NCBI GenBank assembly: GCA_038238115.1
Contig: JBBRYB010000013.1
Span: 1-64,000 of the forward strand
Length of the DNA: 64,000 nucleotides
DNA from: JBBRYB01 sp038238115
GTDB lineage: Bacteria; Actinomycetota; Actinomycetes; Propionibacteriales; Nocardioidaceae
Direction of reading: 5' to 3'
In this document: piece by piece, positions 16,602 through 25,571 of the stretch
Position numbering within the stretch: the first letter of the stretch is position 1
How the letters are laid out: each line of letters opens with the position of its first letter
Notes under the pieces: model-generated
Seen by the model: only the letters and a program-made list of their open reading frames with translations
Databases searched by the model: none
Told to the model about the DNA's origin: nothing
Program-made: the position numbers and the translations under genes

Positions 16602-17888
16602 GTGGCACACATCGAGGCTGTTGGCGCTCGCGAGATCCTCGACTCGCGCGGCAACCCCACGGTCGAGGTCGAGGTGGCGCTCGACGACCGCACCGTCGCC
16701 CGTGCCGCCGTCCCCTCCGGTGCGTCCACGGGCCAGTTCGAGGCAGTCGAGCTACGCGACGGCGACTCGTGGTACGGCGGCAAGGGTGTCAGCAAGGCGA
16801 TCGCCGCCGTCAACGACACGATCGCAGATGCCATCGTCGGTATGCCGGCCGACGAGCAGCGAGCGCTCGACCAGGCGATGCTCGACCTCGACGGCACGCC
16901 CAACAAGGCCAGGCTCGGCGCGAACGCGGTCTTGGGGGTGTCACTGGCGGTGGCCAAGGCCGCGGCCGGGTCCGCCCGGCTGCCGCTCTTCCGCTACGTC
17001 GGGGGACCGAACGCCCACCTGCTGCCCGTGCCGATGATGAACATCCTCAATGGCGGCGCCCACGCCGACTCCAACGTCGACGTCCAGGAGTTCATGATCG
17101 CGCCGGTCGGAGCGGCCACGTTCGCCGAGGCCATGGAGCAGGGCGCGAGCGTCTACCACGCCCTCAAGTCGGTGCTCCAGCAGCGAGGCCTGGCCACCGG
17201 GTTGGGTGACGAAGGCGGCTTCGCCCCCAACCTCGACTCGAACCGCGAAGCGCTCGACCTGATCGCCTCCGCTGTTGACAAGGCCGGTTTGGCGCTCGGC
17301 ACCGACATCGTCTTGGCCCTCGACGTGGCAGCCACCGAGTTCTACGACTCATCGGCCGGCCACTACACGTTCGAGGGCACCCAGCGATCCTCCGACGAGA
17401 TGGCCACCTACTACGGCGACCTCCTGTCGGCCTACCCCATCGTGTCGATCGAGGACCCGATGAGTGAGGAGGACTGGGACGGCTGGAACGCCTTGACGGC
17501 CATGATCGGCCAGCAGGTGCAGATCGTGGGCGACGACCTCTTCGTGACCAACGTCGAGCGGCTTCGACGCGGCCTCGACGAGTCATCCGCCAACGCGCTG
17601 CTCGTCAAGGTGAACCAGATCGGCAGCCTGACCGAGACGCTGGACGCGGTCGCCCTGGCCCATCGAGGTGGCATGCGCTGCATGATGAGCCACCGCTCCG
17701 GCGAGACCGAGGACACCACGATCGCCGACCTCGCGGTTGCCACGAACTGCGGCCAGATCAAGTCCGGCGCGCCGGCACGCTCGGAGCGGGTCGCCAAGTA
17801 CAACCAGCTGCTTCGGATCGAGGAGGAGTTGCACGACGCGGCGCGTTACTCCGGCATCGGCGCCTTCCCTCGCTACGCGGCGAGCTGA
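16602..17888 (+). CDS. eno: Enolase
   Basis: A 428-aa glycolytic enzyme (2-phosphoglycerate to phosphoenolpyruvate). Visible features are EILDSRGNPTVEVEV at the N-terminus, GASTGQFEAVELRDGD, the metal ligands in VLALDVAATEF, SIEDPMSEEDWDGW and IVGDDLFVTN, the catalytic Lys in LLVKVNQIGSLTE, and the C-terminal signature MSHRSGETEDTTIADLAV. Length and order are standard. GTG 16602 has GAGGGAG six bases before it. It is followed 14 bp later by the divisome gene. Confidence 0.98.
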   Translation: MAHIEAVGAREILDSRGNPTVEVEVALDDRTVARAAVPSGASTGQFEAVELRDGDSWYGGKGVSKAIAAVNDTIADAIVGMPADEQRALDQAMLDLDGTPNKARLGANAVLGVSLAVAKAAAGSARLPLFRYVGGPNAHLLPVPMMNILNGGAHADSNVDVQEFMIAPVGAATFAEAMEQGASVYHALKSVLQQRGLATGLGDEGGFAPNLDSNREALDLIASAVDKAGLALGTDIVLALDVAATEFYDSSAGHYTFEGTQRSSDEMATYYGDLLSAYPIVSIEDPMSEEDWDGWNALTAMIGQQVQIVGDDLFVTNVERLRRGLDESSANALLVKVNQIGSLTETLDAVALAHRGGMRCMMSHRSGETEDTTIADLAVATNCGQIKSGAPARSERVAKYNQLLRIEEELHDAARYSGIGAFPRYAAS

Positions 17889-17902
17889 GGGGACGCACGA
17901 CG

Positions 17903-18526
17903 ATGCCCGCACGCCTTCGTCCGTCCCCCGCCCCTGGCCCCGGCCGTGGGCGTGCCGGTCGGCGGCCCACGAGCGCGGCGCCGACGAAGCGACGGAGCAC
18001 GCGCGCCACCGCGTCCGAACCGCCACCGGGGCAGGGCGCATCCTCGTCGCGGTCGAAGCTGACGGGCCGAGCAGCGATCCTGCTGCTTGTGCTGGCCGTG
18101 CTCACCGTGTCCTACGCGTCGAGCATGCGGGCCTGGCTCAAGCAGCGCAGCGAAATCAACACGCTGAGTGCCGAGATCGCCACCCACAAGGCCGACGTGG
18201 CGGTCCTCGAGCAGACCAGGCGGCGCTGGCATGACCCGGCCTACATCGAGACCCAGGCGAGGCTCCGGTTCGGGTGGGTGCTGCCGGGGGAGACGGGCTA
18301 CCGCGTGATCGGCGCCGACGGGAACATCCTGTCCGACGGCGTTGGCGAGCTGTCCGATCCGAACGTGGCGGCGCCTGCCCACCAGCCTGAGTGGTGGCAG
18401 AACGCCTGGGGCAGTGTGGTCGACGCAGGCGCCAACCCCGCCGACAAGGCCACTCCACGGCCCACGCATCGCCCGGCCCGACACATCGGCGGCAGCAGCC
18501 ACCAGGGCCGATCACCCGCCAGGTGA
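17903..18526 (+). CDS. FtsB/DivIC family septum formation initiator
   Basis: A 207-aa bitopic membrane protein. A 50-residue basic, Pro-rich cytoplasmic tail precedes one transmembrane helix (AAILLLVLAVLTVSYAS). A coiled coil follows (MRAWLKQRSEINTLSAEIATHKADVAVLEQTRRRW), then the DivIC/FtsB motif DPAYIETQARLRFGWVLPGETGYRV. It acts in the divisome with FtsL/FtsQ-type partners. The gene follows eno, as in most actinobacteria and many other bacteria. The C-terminus is a low-complexity extension. The stop overlaps the next start by GTGA. Confidence 0.9.
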   Translation: MPARLRPSPAPGPGRGRAGRRPTSAAPTKRRSTRATASEPPPGQGASSSRSKLTGRAAILLLVLAVLTVSYASSMRAWLKQRSEINTLSAEIATHKADVAVLEQTRRRWHDPAYIETQARLRFGWVLPGETGYRVIGADGNILSDGVGELSDPNVAAPAHQPEWWQNAWGSVVDAGANPADKATPRPTHRPARHIGGSSHQGRSPAR

Positions 18527-19089
18527 GCTCTCACGTCCCCGACTGCAGCAGCCGCCGGGACTCCGCTGTCTCGCTCGGCCCGACGACTGGCGACCTTGCT
18601 GCCGTCCAAGCCCAGCTCGGTCGCGCTCCCCGCGACGTCGTCGGTGTCGCCCATCGCTGCCCGTGCGGCTATCCCGACGTGGTCGCGACGGCGCCCCGGC
18701 TCAGCGACCGTACGCCGTTCCCCACGTTCTTCTACCTGACCTGTCCCCGCGCCGCGTCCGAGGTCGGCACCCTCGAAGCGGGTGGGCTGATGCGGCAGAT
18801 GACCGTCCGGCTCGCCGAGGACGGCGACCTTTCCACCCGCTACCAGCAGGCGCACGAGGCATACATCGCGGCGCGTCGCCAGTACGGGGAGGTGCCCGAG
18901 ACCGACCAGGTCTCAGCCGGAGGTATGCCGTCGCGGGTCAAGTGCCTGCACGTGCTCGTAGCCCACGCACTTGCGGCTGGTGACGGGGTCAACCCGCTCG
19001 GAGACGAGGCGCTCGCCCTGCTGCCGGACTGGTGGGCGCAAGGGCCCTGTGTGGCGGTGGACGCCGAGGACGAGGACCCTCCGCGATGA
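18523..19089 (+). CDS. DUF501 family protein
   Basis: A 188-aa cytosolic protein matching the actinobacterial DUF501 family: VAHRCPCGYPDVVATAPRL, FPTFFYLTCPRAASEVGTLE, VKCLHVLVAHALAAGDGVNPLGDEAL. The conserved CPCG, a Cys in LTCP, and the CLH Cys/His suggest a metal or redox site, but no function is established. The gene is locked between ftsB-like and ppx with 4-base overlaps on both sides, so it is cotranslated with them. Confidence 0.88.
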   Translation: MSSHVPDCSSRRDSAVSLGPTTGDLAAVQAQLGRAPRDVVGVAHRCPCGYPDVVATAPRLSDRTPFPTFFYLTCPRAASEVGTLEAGGLMRQMTVRLAEDGDLSTRYQQAHEAYIAARRQYGEVPETDQVSAGGMPSRVKCLHVLVAHALAAGDGVNPLGDEALALLPDWWAQGPCVAVDAEDEDPPR

Positions 19090-20012
19090 CCAGGGTGGCC
19101 GCCGTCGACATCGGCACCAACTCGCTCCGGCTGCTCGTGACCGACCTCGACGTGGCGGCGGGAACCGCGGTGGAAGTGCTGCGGCGTACGACGATCGTGC
19201 GGCTCGGCCAAGACGTCGACCGTACGGGCGTCTTCGCACCCGCGGCGCTGGCCCGGACGTTCGCAGGCCTCGATGATTACGTCAGCCTGATCGAGGAGTC
19301 GGCAGCCACTGCCGTCCGGGTCGTGGCGACGTCGGCCGCCCGCAACGTCGCCAACCCCGACGCACTCGTGTGCGGGGTCGAGCGTCGACTCGGGGCGCGC
19401 CCAGACATCGTCTCGGGCCTCGAGGAGGCTCGGCTCAGCTACCACGGTGCTACCTGGGCGCTGGTGGGTCACGCCGGCTTCGACCAGCCCTTCGTCGTGC
19501 TCGACATCGGCGGTGGCTCCACGGAGCTCGTCACGTGCGGGGGAGATCCCACTCGGGTGTGGGGCGAGTCTCTCGACGTGGGCTCGGTCCGCCTCACCGA
19601 GCGGCACCTGCATACGGACCCGCCGACCGAACAGCAGGTCGCAGCTGTCGTCGCTGACGTCGAGACAGCACTCGACGGCATGAGCCTTCCGCTCGACCGG
19701 ATCGGTGACCTCATCGGGGTAGCGGGCACGGTCACCACGATGGCGGCCATGGTGCTCCGCCTCGAGGCCTACGACCGCGACCGCCTGCACCTCGTCCGCA
19801 TCCCGACCGAGGCGCTGCTCGCGGCGGTCGACGAGATGGTGCAGCTCAGCGTCGCCGACCGCAGATCGCGGCCGTTCATGCACCCGGGCCGCGCCGACGT
19901 GATCGGTGCGGGTGCGCTCGTGCTGGGCACCGTTGTCCGCAGGCTCGGCGTCGCGAGCCTGGTGGTGTCCGAGCACGACATCCTCGACGGCATCGCCTGG
20001 TCGCTGGTATGA
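19086..20012 (+). CDS. ppx: Ppx/GppA family exopolyphosphatase
   Basis: A 308-aa protein of the sugar kinase/Hsp70/actin fold. The phosphate-1 motif is VAAVDIGTNSLRLLV, the second nucleotide-binding motif is FVVLDIGGGSTELV, and GVAGTVTTMAAM is also present. It hydrolyses inorganic polyphosphate or converts pppGpp to ppGpp; the short form without the C-terminal HD domain is usual in actinobacteria. It overlaps DUF501 (ATGA) and the uracil-DNA glycosylase gene (ATGA). Confidence 0.93.
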   Translation: MTRVAAVDIGTNSLRLLVTDLDVAAGTAVEVLRRTTIVRLGQDVDRTGVFAPAALARTFAGLDDYVSLIEESAATAVRVVATSAARNVANPDALVCGVERRLGARPDIVSGLEEARLSYHGATWALVGHAGFDQPFVVLDIGGGSTELVTCGGDPTRVWGESLDVGSVRLTERHLHTDPPTEQQVAAVVADVETALDGMSLPLDRIGDLIGVAGTVTTMAAMVLRLEAYDRDRLHLVRIPTEALLAAVDEMVQLSVADRRSRPFMHPGRADVIGAGALVLGTVVRRLGVASLVVSEHDILDGIAWSLV

Positions 20013-20857
20013 CGGCGCTGCCGCATCCCATGACCGGTGCGCTGTTCGAGAGCCCGGTGCCGCCGGGCACCGGCTGGCCGGGCGACCCGGCGGCTCCCGG
20101 GACACCGGTCGCCCACGGTGCGTCCGACGTGCTGCAGCTAGCACTGGCCGCCACCGACACCACAGAGCTGGACGCCCGGGTGTCGCGCTGCCGTGCCTGC
20201 CCTCGGCTCGTGGCCTGGCGTGAGGCGGTGGCCCGGGACAAGCGCAGGTCGTTCGCCGCCGAGCCGTACTGGGGGCGCCCGGTCACCGGCTGGGGCAGCG
20301 CCACCCCGGCGGTGGTGATCGTCGGACTTGCGCCGGCCGTGCACGGCGGCAACCGAACCGGTCGCATCTTCACCGGCGACCGGTCAGGCGACTGGCTGTT
20401 CGCGGCGCTGCACCGGGTCGGACTCGCCGCCCGGGAGACAAGCGTCCACGCCGGGGACGGCCAGCAGCTGATCGACACCCGGATGCTTGCGTCCGTGCGC
20501 TGCGCTCCACCGGACAACAAGCCGTCACCGCTCGAGCGCGACACCTGCGCACCGTGGCTCGACTCGGAGCTCGCCTTGGTGCTCGGTTCGGTCAGAGCCG
20601 TCGTGTGCCTGGGGTCGTTCGCCTGGGATGTGGCGCTGCGGGCGTTGGCGAGGCAGGACGTCGTCGTAGCCCGGCCACGGCCGAGGTTCGGCCATGCGTC
20701 CGGGGTGGAGCTTGAGTTGGCGGAGCGCCACGGAGGGCGTCGGTTCACGCTGCTCGGGTGCTACCACCCGAGCCAGCAGAACACGTTCACCGGCAAGCTC
20801 ACCGAGCAGATGCTTGACGCCGTGCTCGGTGAGGCCGCGCGTCTCGCCCACCTGTGA
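20009..20857 (+). CDS. Family 5 uracil-DNA glycosylase (UdgB-like)
   Basis: A 282-aa base-excision repair enzyme. Motif 1 GLAPAVHGGNRTGRIFTGD and motif 3 CYHPSQQNTFTGKLT match family 5. The iron-sulfur cluster ligands are visible as CRACPRLVAW near residue 61 and further Cys at RCAPPDNKPSP and VVCLGSFAWD. Family 5 enzymes lack the catalytic Asp/Asn of families 1-4 and remove uracil, hypoxanthine and other deaminated bases from double-stranded DNA. Coupled to ppx by a 4-base overlap. Confidence 0.92.
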   Translation: MTALPHPMTGALFESPVPPGTGWPGDPAAPGTPVAHGASDVLQLALAATDTTELDARVSRCRACPRLVAWREAVARDKRRSFAAEPYWGRPVTGWGSATPAVVIVGLAPAVHGGNRTGRIFTGDRSGDWLFAALHRVGLAARETSVHAGDGQQLIDTRMLASVRCAPPDNKPSPLERDTCAPWLDSELALVLGSVRAVVCLGSFAWDVALRALARQDVVVARPRPRFGHASGVELELAERHGGRRFTLLGCYHPSQQNTFTGKLTEQMLDAVLGEAARLAHL

Positions 20858-20979
20858 CCAGACTTCGGTCAATGGTTTGTCGACCGCCGTCCTGGGGTAC
20901 ATCGCCGACGTAAGTGTGGACAGGCGCGCCATCAAGTGCCGCCTGGTCATCTCGGTCGCTTTCAAAGAGGAGCAAACAG

Positions 20980-22092
20980 ATGCGAAGAGCTCTGTGCACC
21001 GTCGCACTGGCAGCGCTGGTCGGACTCGGGTCGGTTGGCGCGACGATCAGTCCGGCGCTCAGTACGAACACCGGCACGGACTCGGCGTCGTCTGAGCAGG
21101 CGTCGCATCAGGTCAAGGTCGCCGACGTACCGATCTCCTTCACGGTTCGCAACGTCAACCGCTCCGACGTACCGTGCGCCAGCGACGGCAAGACCTACAC
21201 CGTGCGTGGCCATCTGGTCGGACCTGCCGCGAAGGTGCACTCACGCGCGGTCGACGCGACGACGCTGTACCTGCACGGTCTCAGCTTCGGCCAGTTCTTC
21301 TGGCACTTCCAGCAAGCCCTGGGTTACGACTACGCGACCAACCAGGCTCACAACGGCCAGGTCTCGGTCGTCATCGACCGACTCGGCTACATAAGCAGCG
21401 ACAAGCCGAACGGAAACCGTATCTGTGTCGGCTCGAGGGCCGACATCGCCCACCAGATGGTCATGGACCTTCGCTCTGGCGACTATCGGGTGGACCCCGC
21501 TGGCAACGGACCGCGCTTCTCGAAGGTGGTCTTGGCCGGCCACTCCTACGGTGGCCAGATCGCCCAGGTCGAGGCCTACTCCTTCGGTGACATCGACGGG
21601 TTGGTCGTGGTCGGCTACGCCGATCGGGTCCAGTCGGCGCTGCTGAAGAAGAACGCCGCCTATGCCGCCAAGGTGTGCGCCCACGGTGGCGTCCGTGTCG
21701 GCGGTGCCGGGCCGGGCGGGTATGCCCCCTTCGGGCCCCCCTCCGGCGCACCTGCGGCCCTCTTCGACAGCACCAACCCGCGGGTCGAGAAGGCGGTCCT
21801 CCAGCAGCTCACCGTCGACCCGTGTGGTGACACAGCCTCGTTCGCCAAGGCGGTCAAGGTCGACCTGGCGCGCGTGCACAGCATCAAAGTGCCCGTGCTG
21901 ATCGTCGCTGGAGGCAGCGACGCGCTCTTCCCGCCGCCCGCTGGCCCGGACCAGGCCAAGCTGCTCACCGGCAGCTCGAATGTCACGCAGGTCACCCTAC
22001 CGGACACCGCGCACGCCTACACGTTCGAGCGCACGCACAACCGGTTCGTGTCAGTTGTGAACAGCTGGCTGCGCCAGCACATCTCCCGCTGA
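20980..22092 (+). CDS. Secreted alpha/beta hydrolase
   Basis: A 370-aa exported protein. The signal peptide is MRRALCTVALAALVGLGSVG with a probable cleavage after ALS or nearby. The hydrolase core shows TLYLHGLSFGQFFW (oxyanion strand), the nucleophile elbow VLAGHSYGGQ with Ser in G-H-S-Y-G-G, PVLIVAGGSDALFPP with the acid, and the catalytic His in DTAHAYTFERTHN. A serine esterase/lipase-type activity is likely; the substrate is unknown. ATG 20980 has AGAGGAG six bases upstream. A hairpin follows, shared with the convergent PfkB gene. Confidence 0.88.
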   Translation: MRRALCTVALAALVGLGSVGATISPALSTNTGTDSASSEQASHQVKVADVPISFTVRNVNRSDVPCASDGKTYTVRGHLVGPAAKVHSRAVDATTLYLHGLSFGQFFWHFQQALGYDYATNQAHNGQVSVVIDRLGYISSDKPNGNRICVGSRADIAHQMVMDLRSGDYRVDPAGNGPRFSKVVLAGHSYGGQIAQVEAYSFGDIDGLVVVGYADRVQSALLKKNAAYAAKVCAHGGVRVGGAGPGGYAPFGPPSGAPAALFDSTNPRVEKAVLQQLTVDPCGDTASFAKAVKVDLARVHSIKVPVLIVAGGSDALFPPPAGPDQAKLLTGSSNVTQVTLPDTAHAYTFERTHNRFVSVVNSWLRQHISR

Positions 22093-22110
22093 CAAACGAT
22101 CCGGAGAGAC

Positions 22111-22167
22111 CGTGGGCAGGTTTGACGTGCTGGGCAACCCCTGACCCGGCCGGCGGACCTGCCCACG
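22111..22167. terminator. Long-loop hairpin between convergent genes
   Basis: CGTGGGCAGGT (22111-22121) and ACCTGCCCACG (22157-22167) are perfect 11-bp inverted arms separated by 35 bases. They lie between the stops of the hydrolase and the leftward PfkB gene. Location suggests a bidirectional terminator. Arm length and long loop resemble the elements at 35335 and 53871. Confidence 0.55.
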
Positions 22168-22207
22168 CTTCATTGGCTGTGGGTGACTGCTGGGGGCAGC
22201 CGTCAGG

Positions 22208-23182
22208 TTAGCCGGTCGACCCGTCTGCGCCAGCGACCCACGGCTGACTCCGCACGGTGACACCGCCGAGCTGTGCTGCGGCCTGGCCAGCAGTCACGCA
22301 CCCGGCGTCGCGTCGAGCGGCGTTCGCACGGGCGGCGGCAGCTGCCTGATGCAGCGAGTCCTGCGGCGGCTCCTGGCGGGCGAGGGACAAGGCGAGTCCG
22401 GCGAGGAACGCGTCGCCGCTTCCGGTGGCGTGGGCGTCCGGCAACGGGACCTGGCCGATCTCGAAACACGGTCCCCCCACCGTCGCCGCCGCGGCCCCGC
22501 GGGCACCCAGTGTGACCACGACGCTGCCTCCTGTCCGGTCAGCCACTGCACGGGCCAGGTCTGCCGATGCTGGCAGCGGAAGTCCCCAGGCGAACAGCAG
22601 CTCCGCAGCCTCGTGCTCGTTGATCTTGAGCCACTCGGCGCCGGCCAGTGCCGCCTCTGCGGCACCGTCACCCTGGCAGTCGAGCATGACCCGACAGCCG
22701 GCCTTCATCACCGCGCTCACGAGCCGGGCCAGCTCGACGCCGCTGACCCCGGCCGGCAGCCGGCCCGACACCACCGTGACGCCACGGTGGGCCGTGGCCG
22801 CCCGCATGGAGAGGGTCGCGAACTCACTCCACTCGACCGGCGAGAGCGGCTGGGCGGGCTCGAAGATCTCGGTGACCTGACCAGTCGTGTCGTCATAGAC
22901 GGCAAGGCACTGGCGGGTCGGGTTGGTGCCACGTACCCAGGTGCTCGTCACGCCGGTCGTCGCCAGCTGCGCGACGACGGCGTCCCCGGCCGCCCCACCG
23001 ACTACCCCGACGACGTGCGCGGTGCCGCCGAGCCCGTCGACCGTGCGCGCGACGTTGACGGCCTTCCCGCCGGCCAGTTCCACGACGGCCGTGGGACGGT
23101 TGGTCCGGCCGACAGCGAACGCCTCGACCGTGGCGAAGCGGTCGAGGGCCACGGCCGTCGCCAGGCACAGGACATCGCTCAC
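22208..23182 (-). CDS. PfkB family sugar kinase (1-phosphofructokinase-like)
   Basis: A 324-aa ribokinase-fold kinase. Visible are ELAGGKAVNVARTVDGLGG near the N-terminus (substrate glycines), WLKINEHEAAELL, VVVTLGARGAAAATVGG, and the anion-hole/catalytic motif ATGSGDAFLAGLA with the base Asp. The sequence is nearest to the phosphofructokinase/tagatose-6-phosphate kinase side of the family. In this cluster it may instead phosphorylate a 2-keto-3-deoxy sugar acid; that is inference. GTG 23182 overlaps the stop of the upstream gene (GTGA). It is last of five leftward genes. Confidence 0.85.
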   Translation of the reverse strand: MSDVLCLATAVALDRFATVEAFAVGRTNRPTAVVELAGGKAVNVARTVDGLGGTAHVVGVVGGAAGDAVVAQLATTGVTSTWVRGTNPTRQCLAVYDDTTGQVTEIFEPAQPLSPVEWSEFATLSMRAATAHRGVTVVSGRLPAGVSGVELARLVSAVMKAGCRVMLDCQGDGAAEAALAGAEWLKINEHEAAELLFAWGLPLPASADLARAVADRTGGSVVVTLGARGAAAATVGGPCFEIGQVPLPDAHATGSGDAFLAGLALSLARQEPPQDSLHQAAAAARANAARRDAGCVTAGQAAAQLGGVTVRSQPWVAGADGSTG

Positions 23183-23823
23183 CCAGGCCCGTCCTCCCAC
23201 GGCGACACCACGCCAAGCAGGTGATCACCGGCACTATCGAGCGCGTGGAGAGCGGCCGAGGACACCTCGTCGGGGGTATGCCAGCGTGAACCGCACACCT
23301 GGCGGTGCCAGCCGAGCACCAGCCGACGCCATCGCGGCGAGCCTGGAGGCAGGTCTGCCAGCTGCCACGAGCGATCCGATCCACGGGGCGCGGCGACGTT
23401 GCTGGTAAGAATCTCGACCAGCCCCCCTGGTGCTGTCGCCGCCAGTTCGTCAAGGACCTCCCGCCGGGAGGCGGGGGAGTATGTGACGGCCGTGTCGAGG
23501 CGCAGCCCGGCCGCGGTCAGGCTCGCCTCGACGGCGACGGGAAATGACGCGTCGGCGGCGTCGTAGGCAAGCGTGAGCAGCTGGTCGGGTCGACCATGCG
23601 TGGAATCGGCGAGCCTCATGAGCCGGTCACCGTCGCGAGCCACGGCGAGGACGCAGACGCCGCGTGCCAGGAGTGTGCCGACCGCGGGGCGGAGGATTCC
23701 GGTGGCGCCGACGACCAGCACGGCGGCGCCCTGCGCAGGCTCCGTCTGCGGCGGCGCCTTGTTGATCTCCTCGGCCGGAGGCTGCGCCCTGTCGATCTTC
23801 GCGGCCGGCGACTGTGCAGCCAT
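23179..23823 (-). CDS. Degenerate SDR-like Rossmann-fold protein
   Basis: A 214-aa protein. After 30 Ala/Pro/Gln-rich residues it reads GAAVLVVGATGILRPAVGTLLARGVCVLAVARDGDRL, a Rossmann beta-alpha-beta with a GATGILRPAVG dinucleotide loop. It continues with LTLAYDAADA and ALDTAVTYSPASRREVLDEL-like segments of a short-chain dehydrogenase. The catalytic Y-x-x-x-K pair is not visible, so a normal SDR reaction is unlikely. It is one base apart from the dehydratase gene and overlaps the kinase gene. A role as an NAD(P)-binding or regulatory partner of the sugar-acid pathway is a guess from context. Confidence 0.7.
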   Translation of the reverse strand: MAAQSPAAKIDRAQPPAEEINKAPPQTEPAQGAAVLVVGATGILRPAVGTLLARGVCVLAVARDGDRLMRLADSTHGRPDQLLTLAYDAADASFPVAVEASLTAAGLRLDTAVTYSPASRREVLDELAATAPGGLVEILTSNVAAPRGSDRSWQLADLPPGSPRWRRLVLGWHRQVCGSRWHTPDEVSSAALHALDSAGDHLLGVVSPWEDGPG

Positions 23824-23824
23824 G

Positions 23825-25558
23825 TCAGAACGCCTGGGGCGGCTGGTCGTGCCCGCTGCGCCCTTCCAGGAAGTCGAGGTCGGCACCCTCATGTGCCTGC
23901 CGCACGTGGTCGACGTACAGCCGGGTCCAACCGCGCTCCGCTCCGGCGACCGGGCGCGGCGACCACCCGAGCATCCGGTCCGCGATCTCGTCGGCGTCGA
24001 GCTCGACCTCGAGGGTGCGCCTTGCCACGTCGAGCACCACCATGTCGCCGGTCCGCACGGCGGCCAGGGGTCCACCGACCGCCGCCTCCGGGGACACGTG
24101 CAGGACGACGGTGCCGTACGACGTTCCGCTCATCCGGGCGTCCGAGATGCGCACCATGTCGCTCACCCCGGCTTCGAGGATCGCCCGCGGCAGCGGCAGG
24201 TTGCCGACCTCGGGCATGCCCGGGTAGCCGCGCGGTCCGGCGTTTCGGACTACCAGCACGTCGTCGGGCTTGACGTCGAGCGTGAGGTCGTCGGCGGCGG
24301 CCAGGTAGTCCTGAAGGGTGTCCCAGACGAGCGCGCGACCGCGGTGTCGCATCAGCTCGGCCGTGGCGGCGGACTGCTTGATGACCGCACCGTCGGGTGC
24401 GAGGTTGCCCTTGAGCACGGCGATGCCCGATCCCGCCGGCTTGACAGGGTTGTCCAAGGCCCTGATCACGTCGCGGTCGAAGCACTCGGCCCCGCTGTAG
24501 TTGTCTGCGATGGACCGTCCGGTGACGGTCAGCAGGTCGCGGTCGAGCAGGTCGCCGAGCGTCTCGACGAGAGCGCCCATACCGCCGGCGTAGGCGAAGT
24601 CCTCCATGAGGTACTGCCCGCTCGGCATCAGGTTGACCAGCGTCGGCATGTCCCTGACCAGATGGTCGAAGTCGTCCAAGCCGAGCGAGACATCGACCCG
24701 CCGGGCCAGGGCGAGCAGATGCACCACCGCGTTCGTGGAGCCACCGAGCGCCGCATTGAGGCGGATCGCGTTGTCGAAGGCTCCCCGCGTCAAGATCTTG
24801 CTGGGCGTCAGGTCCTCGGCGACCATCTCGACGATGCGGCGTCCCACCAGGTGTGCGAGGCGGTTGCGTCGGGAGTCCGCAGCCGGCCAGGCGGCGCTGT
24901 CGGGAAGCTGCATGCCGAGAATCTCGGCGATGCAGGCCAGCGTCGACGCGGTGCCCATGGTCATGCAATGGCCGCGCGATCGTGACATGCACGTCTCGGC
25001 CTGCGTCAGCTCGCTGTTGCTCATGCGGCCGGCGCGGTGCTCCTCGGTGAAGCGCCAGACCGACGTACCCGAGCCGATGTCCGTACCGCGGAACTTGCCG
25101 CTGAGCATCGGCCCGCCGGTGAGCATCAGCGTGGGCAGGTCGACGCTCGCGGCACCCATCAGGTAGGCGGGGGTGGTCTTGTCGCAGCCGGCGAGGAGGA
25201 CGACCCCGTCGAGCGGGTTAGCGCGAAGCGTCTCCTCGAGGTCCATCGAGATCAGGTTGCGCAGCAGCATCGCCGTCGGCCGCACGAGCGGCTCGCCGGC
25301 CGACGTGGTCGGGAACTCGAAGGGAACTCCGCCGGCCTGCCACACGCCCCGCTTGACGTAGTCGGCCACCTCACGCAGGTGTGCGTTGCAAGGGGTCAGC
25401 TCCGACCAGCTGCTGGCGATCCCGATGACCGGGCGGCCCTCGAAGCTGTCGTCGGGCAGTCCCTCGGACCGCAGCCAGGAACGGTGCAGGAAGCCGGTCT
25501 TGCCGGGATCGGAGAACCAGCCGGCGCTACGCAAGGGCGCGCTGCAAACGTCATTCAC
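23825..25558 (-). CDS. IlvD/Edd family dehydratase, sugar-acid type
   Basis: A 577-aa Fe-S dehydratase. The N-terminus LRSAGWFSDPGKTGFLHRSW and GRPVIGIASSWSELTPCNAHLREVADYVKRGVW, then GCDKTTPAYLMGA with a cluster Cys, ETCMSRSRGHCMTMGTAST with two more Cys, and SDARMSGTSYGTVVLHVSPE are all present. This subgroup dehydrates aldonic acids such as L-arabonate to 2-keto-3-deoxy acids rather than acting in branched-chain amino-acid synthesis. The start GTG 25558 has AGGGGG upstream. Neighbours (FAH hydrolase, GH4, kinase) support sugar-acid catabolism; the exact sugar is not determinable. Confidence 0.88.
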   Translation of the reverse strand: MNDVCSAPLRSAGWFSDPGKTGFLHRSWLRSEGLPDDSFEGRPVIGIASSWSELTPCNAHLREVADYVKRGVWQAGGVPFEFPTTSAGEPLVRPTAMLLRNLISMDLEETLRANPLDGVVLLAGCDKTTPAYLMGAASVDLPTLMLTGGPMLSGKFRGTDIGSGTSVWRFTEEHRAGRMSNSELTQAETCMSRSRGHCMTMGTASTLACIAEILGMQLPDSAAWPAADSRRNRLAHLVGRRIVEMVAEDLTPSKILTRGAFDNAIRLNAALGGSTNAVVHLLALARRVDVSLGLDDFDHLVRDMPTLVNLMPSGQYLMEDFAYAGGMGALVETLGDLLDRDLLTVTGRSIADNYSGAECFDRDVIRALDNPVKPAGSGIAVLKGNLAPDGAVIKQSAATAELMRHRGRALVWDTLQDYLAAADDLTLDVKPDDVLVVRNAGPRGYPGMPEVGNLPLPRAILEAGVSDMVRISDARMSGTSYGTVVLHVSPEAAVGGPLAAVRTGDMVVLDVARRTLEVELDADEIADRMLGWSPRPVAGAERGWTRLYVDHVRQAHEGADLDFLEGRSGHDQPPQAF

Positions 25559-25571
25559 CTGTTGCCCCCTG

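Noticed and set aside
16541..16602. Riboswitch or attenuator upstream of eno, cbs or the metB-type gene
   Set aside because: No conserved riboswitch core could be recognised by eye; cbs and the metB-type gene look leaderless.
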